Source: JAHBXE01 sp044222195
GTDB taxonomy: Bacteria; Planctomycetota; Phycisphaerae; Phycisphaerales; UBA1924
Direction: 5' to 3'
Assembly (NCBI GenBank): GCA_044222195.1
Contig: JBGANS010000005.1
Location: 186,001-250,000 of the forward strand
DNA length: 64,000 nucleotides
Shown: one piece after another, positions 58,375-64,000 of the stretch
How positions within the stretch are numbered: the stretch's first letter is position 1
Layout of the letters: every line of letters begins with the position of its first letter
Notes under the pieces: model-generated
Database searches by the model: none
What the model was told of the DNA's origin: nothing
Seen by the model: the letters and a program-made list of their open reading frames with translations, nothing else
Program-made: the position numbers and the translations under genes

Positions 58375-61300
58375 ATGCTGAACTGGATCATCGGCTGGTC
58401 GCTGCGCAATCGGTTCCTCGTTCTTCTGGGAACGCTCGCGTTCGTGGCCTGGGGAGTTCACTCACTCTCGCAGCTTCCAATCGACGCTTTCCCCGATACC
58501 ACGCCGGTGCAGGTCCAGGTCAATACCGTCGCCCCCGCGCTCTCCCCGGAAGAGATCGAGCGGCAGATCACCCAGCCGGTGGAGGTCGCGATTTCGGGGC
58601 TTCCGCGTCTCAGCGGCGTGCGTTCAGTTTCGAAGTTCGGACTTTCCCAGGTCACCGTGACCTTTGAGGACGGGACAGACATCTACTTTGCTCGCCAGCT
58701 CATCAACGAGCGGCTAGGAACTGTTGAGTTACCCGAGGGCATCGAGCACCCCGAAATGGGCCCTGTCGCCACGGGGCTTGGAGAGGTATTCCACTACCTG
58801 GTCATCGGAAAGGGAGAGAAGCCGGCGACGCTGACGGAGCTCACGACCGCGCAGGACTGGATCATCGCGCCCCAGCTCAGGCAAGTGCGCGGAGTCGCGG
58901 AAGTCAACACGTGGGGTGGGATGGTCAAGCAGTTCGAGGTGATCGTTGAACCTTCACGTCTCATCAAGTACGGACTGACCATCGACGAGCTTGCCGAAGC
59001 TCTGGCAAGGAACAACGCCAGTGTCGGTGGAGGCCAGGTCACCCGCGGCGGTGAATCGATGCTCGTCCACGGCGTGGCCCTGACCGCGACAACCGAGCAG
59101 GTCGCCAACGCCGTCATCAAGGCCGAAGGCGGGACACCGATTCGGGTGCGCGATGTGGCCGAAGTGCGTGAAGGCCATGCGATCCGCCGCGGCGCGGTAA
59201 CGGCCGGAGGCAAGGGCGAGGCCGTGCTCGGCCTGGGCTTCATGCTCATGGGTGAGAACAGCCACGAGATCACTCGACGATTGGACGACCGCCTGAAGGA
59301 GGTCCGGTCGTCACTTCCCTCGAACGTGGATGTGCAGGTGGTCTACCGCCGGACGGACCTGGTGGATCATGTCATTCACACCGTGAAGGAGAACCTCCTT
59401 CTCGGAGCGCTCTTCGTGATCGCCGTGTTGTTTGTCTTCCTGGGCAACATCCGGGCCGGACTGATCGTGGCCCTGGCGATCCCGCTGGCGATGCTGTTCT
59501 CCTTCAGCCTCATGATGCAGTTTGGCATCGCCGCCAGTCTGCTGAGCCTGGGAGCGATCGACTTTGGCTTGGTGGTGGACAGCTCGGTCATCATTGTCGA
59601 GAACAGCGTGCGCCGGATCGGTCACGACAACGAGCATGGTGGCAAGACCCCGCTTCTGGACATCGTCCGCGATGCCGCCGTCGAGGTGCGAAAGCCCACG
59701 ATGTTCGGCGAGCTGATCATCATGATCGTGTTCCTGCCCATCCTCCTGCTTGAAGGAGTCGAAGGGAAGCTGTTCCGCCCGATGGCGCTCACTGTCGTCT
59801 TTGCTCTCTTGAGCTCATTGATATTCTCGCTCACGCTGACCCCGGTCCTGTGCAGCTTCGTTCTGGGCCGGCGCATCAAGGAGAAGGACAACGTCGTGGT
59901 GCGTGGTGTGCAGCGGGCATACCGGCCCTTTGTGCACGGCGCACTTCGCTTCCGCTGGCTCACCGTGGGGTTTGGACTCGTGCTGGTCGCGGTTGGGGTC
60001 ATGCTGGGAACGCGGCTAGGAACGGCGTTCATTCCCCGTCTCTACGAAGAGGCGATCGTCAGCAACATCGTCCGGCTGGCCGGAGTATCAATTGACCAGT
60101 CTGCCGATTACAACACGCGCATCGAGCGGTATCTCCTGGAGAAGTTCCCGGACGAGATCGAGCACATCTGGACGCGCTTCGGCACAGCCGCCGTCGCGAC
60201 AGACCCGATGGGCATCGAACAGAACGACGTCTTCATCACCCTGAAGCCGCGAAAGGGCTGGAAAAACGCAAAGACTCAGGCGGAACTCTCGGAGCGTGTT
60301 TCCGAGGCCCTGGGTGTGCTCCCTGGCGTCCGCTCCAGCATGATGCAACCCATCGAGATGCGGATGAACGAGATGATTGCGGGCATTCGCTCGGATGTCG
60401 GCGTTCTGGTCTTCGGAGACAACCTCGATCAGTTGGCGACTTATGCGTCACAGGTGCAAGGCATTGTCGAGTCGATCCCGGGAGCGGAGGACGTTTCGGT
60501 CGAACAGGTCACCGGAGCGCCGGTGCTCCAGATACGCGTGGACCAGGACGCGATCGCGCGGTACGGGATCCCTGCCCAGCATGTGCTCGAAATGGTCCAG
60601 GCGCTTGGCGAGATCAAGGTCGGTCAGATCCGCGAGGCAGGAGGCGAACGCCGCTTTGATCTCACGCTGGAACTGCCGGATCGATACCGCGGCGACCCCG
60701 ACATGGTGGGTGAGATCCTCGTGCCGACGCCCGCCGGAGAGCGCATTCCTCTGTCCCGGCTTGCACGAGTTTCGCCGACCGAGGGTCCCACCGTCGTGAA
60801 CCGCGACTGGGGAAAACGGCGCGTCGTCGTTCAGACGAATGTCAGAGGTCGCGACCTGGGTGGTTTCGTCGCCGAAGCCCGCAAACGTATCGCGCAGGAT
60901 GTGAAGCTGCCGACAGGCTACTACGTCACTTTCGGGGGACAGTTTGAGCACTACGAGCGCGCGGCGAGACGCTTATACGTCATTGTGCCCATCGTGATCG
61001 CTTCGATCGCTCTGCTGCTCTACTTCAGTGTTCGAAGCTGGAGGGATGCCGCGATTGTATTGACGGGAGTGCCGTTTGCAGCTTTCGGGGGCGTCGCCGC
61101 CCTCTTGCTTAGAGGCATGGACTTCACCGTCTCCGCAGCGGTCGGGTTTATCGCGGTGTCTGGAGTTTCGATGCTCACCGGGTTGGTCCTCGTCTCGACC
61201 ATTCGGCAACGAATCGCCGAGGGCATGCCCGTCAACGAGGCGATCGAACAGACCCGTCTCATTCGGCTGCGCCCGATTCTCATGACGGCTCTTGTTGCGG

Positions 61301-61482
61301 CGCTGGGATTTGTCCCTATGGCCCTGAACACTGGCGTGGGCGCCGAGGTTCAGAGGCCGCTCGCCACCGTGGTAATCGCCGGGATTGTTACCGACAACCT
61401 GCTCACGCTGTTCGTGCTGCCGGCCCTGTACTCGCTCTGGGGCGGGCGCGATGTTCTAAGGACATCTTCGCACCTGCAATAA
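58375..61482 (+). CDS. Heavy-metal efflux RND permease (CzcA/CusA family)
   Basis: 1035 residues. HME-type RND pump with the class-specific TM4 motif AIDFGLVVDSSVIIVEN (Asp396, Asp402), in contrast to the IDDAIV motif of the HAE1 pump at 45.6 kb. N-terminal LRNRFLVLLGTLAFVAWGVHSLSQL, porter-domain start PIDAFPDTTPVQVQVNTVAPAL, and the late TM segments around GVSMLTGLVLVSTIRQRIAEG are all typical of CzcA/CusA. Expected substrates are Co/Zn/Cd or Cu/Ag; the class cannot be settled by eye. Follows the adaptor by 24 bp. Confidence 0.92.
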   Translation: MLNWIIGWSLRNRFLVLLGTLAFVAWGVHSLSQLPIDAFPDTTPVQVQVNTVAPALSPEEIERQITQPVEVAISGLPRLSGVRSVSKFGLSQVTVTFEDGTDIYFARQLINERLGTVELPEGIEHPEMGPVATGLGEVFHYLVIGKGEKPATLTELTTAQDWIIAPQLRQVRGVAEVNTWGGMVKQFEVIVEPSRLIKYGLTIDELAEALARNNASVGGGQVTRGGESMLVHGVALTATTEQVANAVIKAEGGTPIRVRDVAEVREGHAIRRGAVTAGGKGEAVLGLGFMLMGENSHEITRRLDDRLKEVRSSLPSNVDVQVVYRRTDLVDHVIHTVKENLLLGALFVIAVLFVFLGNIRAGLIVALAIPLAMLFSFSLMMQFGIAASLLSLGAIDFGLVVDSSVIIVENSVRRIGHDNEHGGKTPLLDIVRDAAVEVRKPTMFGELIIMIVFLPILLLEGVEGKLFRPMALTVVFALLSSLIFSLTLTPVLCSFVLGRRIKEKDNVVVRGVQRAYRPFVHGALRFRWLTVGFGLVLVAVGVMLGTRLGTAFIPRLYEEAIVSNIVRLAGVSIDQSADYNTRIERYLLEKFPDEIEHIWTRFGTAAVATDPMGIEQNDVFITLKPRKGWKNAKTQAELSERVSEALGVLPGVRSSMMQPIEMRMNEMIAGIRSDVGVLVFGDNLDQLATYASQVQGIVESIPGAEDVSVEQVTGAPVLQIRVDQDAIARYGIPAQHVLEMVQALGEIKVGQIREAGGERRFDLTLELPDRYRGDPDMVGEILVPTPAGERIPLSRLARVSPTEGPTVVNRDWGKRRVVVQTNVRGRDLGGFVAEARKRIAQDVKLPTGYYVTFGGQFEHYERAARRLYVIVPIVIASIALLLYFSVRSWRDAAIVLTGVPFAAFGGVAALLLRGMDFTVSAAVGFIAVSGVSMLTGLVLVSTIRQRIAEGMPVNEAIEQTRLIRLRPILMTALVAALGFVPMALNTGVGAEVQRPLATVVIAGIVTDNLLTLFVLPALYSLWGGRDVLRTSSHLQ

Positions 61483-61623
61483 CACCGGCTCTTCCCGCCT
61501 TTCATTGAGCGAGGTGACATCTTCGTTGGGGAACTCTGCCGGAAGCAAAGTGTCTAACCACTAACAAGGGGTGGACCGTCAGGAAGTTGAACGAGCCCGT
61601 CACACCCCAAGAAGGAGTGCGCT

Positions 61624-61986
61624 GTGAATCCGTACACGTCTCATCGTTGGGCTTGGGTCCTTGCCTCAGCTGCTTTGCTCACGATTCCTGCGGGTGCGCT
61701 TGCTCAACGTGGGGCTCGGGAGTTGCCACGCTCTGACCGCGGGCATTCGTCCCAGGAGCGATCCCATGACTCGGGGCGCCAGGGTGGCGGACACGCGTCT
61801 CGTGGACGTGGCGGTCACGCCGTCGTGCACGAGCCGCGTCATCATCACGACGGTGGCCATGCACATGGGCTTGTGATCGGCCTTGGCTCGGTCCACATCG
61901 ACATCGGGAATCACGGGCACAGGCCGGCCGCCCATCACCACCAGCAACAGCACGGGAATGGCTCACACCGCCGCCACCGCCACTAG
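61624..61986 (+). CDS. His-rich secreted protein
   Basis: 120 residues from a GTG start with AAGGAG 6 bases upstream. Signal peptide MNPYTSHRWAWVLASAALLT..., cleavage after AGALAQ. The mature 92 residues are about one quarter His, in clusters (EPRHHHDGGHAHGL, AAHHHQQQHGNGSHRRHRH), with Gly, Arg and Ser. Clustered His of this kind binds Ni, Zn, Cu or Co, and position right after the CzcA-type pump supports a periplasmic metal-buffer role. No named family recognised. Confidence 0.7.
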   Translation: MNPYTSHRWAWVLASAALLTIPAGALAQRGARELPRSDRGHSSQERSHDSGRQGGGHASRGRGGHAVVHEPRHHHDGGHAHGLVIGLGSVHIDIGNHGHRPAAHHHQQQHGNGSHRRHRH

Positions 61987-62021
61987 TCCACCGGCTCGGT
62001 CCGAGCGCGGGGCGGTCTTGT

Positions 62022-62053
62022 TTGAATACCTTGGGGCCTCCGGCCGATATACT
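62022..62053 (+). promoter_or_regulatory. Possible promoter with 20-bp spacer before the second metal cluster
   Basis: TTGAAT (62022-62027) and TATACT (62048-62053) are separated by 20 bp. Just downstream GGACC-T-GGTCC forms a small palindrome. The -10 is strong; the -35 and long spacer are less certain, though 19-20-bp spacers are typical of MerR-regulated metal promoters. No MerR gene is in the window. Confidence 0.35.
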
Positions 62054-62100
62054 TGGGTGGTCGGACCTGGTCCAATATCTGCGGAAGTGCAACTGCACAA

Positions 62101-62520
62101 ATGAATCCTCGCCGTCCCAACCCGTTCATCGCCTGGTTCTGCCTGATCTGGTTCGGGCTGACCAGTACGGTCCTGGCGGGCGGGCTGGTAGTTTGCCGCG
62201 ACGGGCGCGGGGATTCGAGGATTGAGTGGGGCTGCGGGAAGACCGAGAGTGGGGAGTGTCTCAACAGCTGCGCTGAGGAGCCCAGCGATGACCCTGCCCA
62301 CCCCTGCCACGACACGCCGATTGCGAGCGATGCCCAGGCCACTCAAGCTCCACCACGGTCGATCGATGCCGGGGGTGTTGCTCAGCCAGAGTGGTCCGTC
62401 GCCAGTCTTTCCTGGCCCGCAGACCTGCAGTCGAAGCAGGGGCTTCTCTGCACGACCCCGGAGCCGGAACGCCCTCCGGATACGCTCAGGTGCATCCGAA
62501 CCATCGTCCTCCTTGTCTAG
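62101..62520 (+). CDS. Small secreted Cys-rich protein, second copy of the metal-cluster leader family
   Basis: 139 residues from ATG 62101. Export signal NPFIAWFCLIWFGLTSTVLA. Mature part starts GGLVVCRDGRGDSRIEWGC, then a Cys-rich stretch (GECLNSCAEEPSDD, HPCHDTPIAS) and ends PPDTLRCIRTIVLLV. This parallels the protein at 54145-54633 in order: a Cys-containing strand, a Cys cluster, a C-x-D-x-P-I turn, and a basic-Cys-hydrophobic end. Both precede a TolC-type gene by about 120 bp. Function unknown; periplasmic metal binding is the likely theme. Confidence 0.6.
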   Translation: MNPRRPNPFIAWFCLIWFGLTSTVLAGGLVVCRDGRGDSRIEWGCGKTESGECLNSCAEEPSDDPAHPCHDTPIASDAQATQAPPRSIDAGGVAQPEWSVASLSWPADLQSKQGLLCTTPEPERPPDTLRCIRTIVLLV

Positions 62521-62533
62521 ATACGTGTGTGCA

Positions 62534-62557
62534 CCCGTGAGTTTCTGAACTCGCGGG
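62534..62557 (+). terminator. Hairpin after the second Cys-rich gene
   Basis: CCCGTGAGTT (62534-62543) pairs with AACTCGCGGG (62548-62557) around TCTG with one T-G wobble. No T-run, so a weak terminator or mRNA-end structure. Confidence 0.45.
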
Positions 62558-62643
62558 GTTGTCGCCGCGCCTTTGGCGCCCATTGCGACGGTCCATGAGC
62601 CCCTGGCTCTCAAACACACGTTAGCGACTTGCGAGGATCATCC

Positions 62644-64000
62644 ATGCCGTCATTCGCCTTGAACGGCGCAGCGAAGCGATGCTTCGCTCCCTGCGCTGCC
62701 ACAGTCTTGATCATCCTGTTGTCGGGGTGCGCCGCGACGCGGCCCGACCCACAGGCGGAAGCAAATGCTGCTCGCGCCATCGGCACCGACGCCCTCACAT
62801 TCCGGACAGAGGGCGGGCCGCTGGATGAACCCGCGGCCGGTGACGCGCTGACCTTGACGGAAGCCGTCCGTCGGGCGGCCACGACCGATCCCGGTCTGCA
62901 GGCCGCGCTAGCGCGCGTGCGCATCGCGATGGCCGATGCAGATCAATCGCGGCTGCTGCCCAACCCCGTGCTCAGCATCGTGCTGAAGTTCGGACCGGGT
63001 GACCCCCAGATCGAAGCCTCCCTCGCGCAAGACCTGATCCAGGTGCTGCAGATCCGCCGGCGGGCCAGTGCCGCGGACAACCGCCTGCGTCAGGTTGCGG
63101 CGGATGCGGTCACCGTGGCGCTGGATGTAACGGCAGAGGTGCAGGAGCGTTACGCGGGCGTTCAGGCCGGCGATGCTCTGATCCCTCTGCTTGAGGAAAG
63201 GCTGCGCCTTGTGCGCAAACTCGCCGATACGGCCAAGGCGCGGCTGGAAGCAGGCGAAGGAACTCGCACGGAGCTGACCATCCTGGACGCCCAGCGTGTT
63301 GAGTTGGAAGTGGAGATCGATGCAGCCAAGATCGAGCAGCGGGAGGAACGGCTCAGGCTCGCCAGGCTCATCGGCGAGCCGTCGTCCGGCGCAACCTGGA
63401 AAGTGGACGGCTGGTCCGCGCCGGCGCTTTCGCAGGCGACCGAGACCCAGTGGGTGGACAGCGCTCTGACCAACCGCCCGGAGGTTCAAGCCGCATCGTG
63501 GCAGCTTGCTGCGCTCGGAGATGACTATGCATTGGCCCAGCTCCTGCCGTGGGAGGGAGCCGGCGCGGGCGTCGATGCGGAGCGCGATGGTGGTGAATGG
63601 CTCGTCGGCCCGTCGATCACCACGCCGATCCCAATCTTCGACACGGGACAAGCCAAGCGGGCCAGGGTCACCGCCGAGCAGATCGAGGCTCGTCACTCTT
63701 TGACGCTCGCCAAGAGGAAGGTTGTGGAAGAAGTGCGAGTGGCGTACCAGACGCTCTCGGCAAGCCGCGTCAATCTCGACCGCATTCGCAATCAGCTCAT
63801 CCCGCTTCAGCAGCAGCGTCGTCAGATCACCGAAGATGTTTACCGCGCCGAGCGTGACATCACACCGCTGCTCCTGGCGGAGCAGGACCTTCGGACTGCC
63901 CAGGCTCGGGCAATCGAAGTCGAGCGACAGGCCGCCGTTGCTCTGGTCCGCTTGCAGCGAGCTGTGGGTGGCGCGGGAATGACACCGAATCAGACCCCTG
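62644..64000 (+). CDS. TolC family outer membrane efflux lipoprotein (partial, runs off the window)
   Basis: At least 452 residues from ATG 62644; no stop before the window ends. Lipoprotein signal ending in ILLSGCAAT. The mature protein starts LTLTEAVRRAATTDPGLQAAL with MADADQSRLLPNPVLSIVLK, the CzcC-like first repeat; the second repeat includes ALTNRPEVQAASWQLAALGD and VGPSITTPIPIFDTGQAKRA, ending in DVYRAERDITPLLLAEQDLR. It follows the Cys-rich leader-family gene, as the CzcC-like gene at 54756 does, so this is probably the first pump gene of a second metal-efflux operon. Confidence 0.85.
   Translation, partial: MPSFALNGAAKRCFAPCAATVLIILLSGCAATRPDPQAEANAARAIGTDALTFRTEGGPLDEPAAGDALTLTEAVRRAATTDPGLQAALARVRIAMADADQSRLLPNPVLSIVLKFGPGDPQIEASLAQDLIQVLQIRRRASAADNRLRQVAADAVTVALDVTAEVQERYAGVQAGDALIPLLEERLRLVRKLADTAKARLEAGEGTRTELTILDAQRVELEVEIDAAKIEQREERLRLARLIGEPSSGATWKVDGWSAPALSQATETQWVDSALTNRPEVQAASWQLAALGDDYALAQLLPWEGAGAGVDAERDGGEWLVGPSITTPIPIFDTGQAKRARVTAEQIEARHSLTLAKRKVVEEVRVAYQTLSASRVNLDRIRNQLIPLQQQRRQITEDVYRAERDITPLLLAEQDLRTAQARAIEVERQAAVALVRLQRAVGGAGMTPNQTP

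Overview
The window is a GC-rich chromosomal segment packed with genes. Several features point to a Planctomycetes (Phycisphaerae-like) bacterium: an exoprotein ending in tandem NCDxSTG...NDFQCFLN units, a short PAPG-hydrophobic-RRRRR sorting tail, DUF1573 proteins, planctomycete-style ECF sigma factors, and 3-hydroxyanthranilate dioxygenase next to kynureninase. No rRNA, tRNA, CRISPR array or intact transposase was seen. The assignment rests on family knowledge and was not searched.

Layout. (1) 1-5.6 kb: a leftward operon of DUF1573 protein, two envelope rhodaneses and a MauE/DoxX-like membrane protein (cut by the window edge); then an ECF sigma factor with a one-TM partner, and tRNA-dihydrouridine synthase. 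(2) 5.6-24.6 kb: mostly housekeeping genes: a 1183-aa BNR/VPS10-like exoprotein, YifB/ComM ATPase, a ketoglutarate-semialdehyde-type aldehyde dehydrogenase, secreted unknowns, a TlpA-like redoxin, FtsK, FolP, thioredoxin, a Gfo/Idh/MocA oxidoreductase and an S1-repeat protein. (3) 24.6-31.8 kb: a molybdenum island (moaA, modA, modB, modC, moaE, moaD, moeA, moaC, moaB/mog) with a sorting-tail protein of unknown function between modA and modB. (4) 32.5-42.2 kb: a kynurenine catabolic cluster (HAAO, ACMSD, kynureninase, a kynurenine monooxygenase-KynB formamidase fusion, a RidA-type deaminase, aminomuconate semialdehyde dehydrogenase). It is interrupted by a GxxExxY gene inside a 29-bp inverted repeat. 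(5) 42.2-48.8 kb: an HAE1-type RND efflux system split around a TetR gene. (6) 48.8-53.6 kb: small membrane and secreted proteins, a trypsin-like protease and a second ECF sigma factor. (7) 54.1-64 kb: a heavy-metal efflux cluster of CzcC/CzcB/CzcA type with unusual Cys- and His-rich accessory proteins, followed by the start of what looks like a second such cluster, cut by the window end.

How the parts work together. The molybdenum genes cover molybdate uptake and most steps of molybdenum cofactor synthesis. The kynurenine genes cover formylkynurenine to the 2-aminomuconate level; tryptophan dioxygenase and the lower meta-cleavage enzymes are not in the window. The metal cluster pairs a standard RND pump with a roughly 70-residue Cys9/His3 module present three times (two copies in a lipoprotein, one fused to the pump adaptor), a His-rich secreted protein, and two copies of a small Cys-rich secreted family, each just upstream of a TolC-type gene.

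The points most worth a second look are the triplicated Cys/His module, the monooxygenase-formamidase fusion, the GxxExxY inverted-repeat insertion that abuts the ACMSD start, the 8-bp tandem repeats inside two adjacent kynurenine genes, and a sign change in GC skew near 26-27 kb that does not depend on coding strand.
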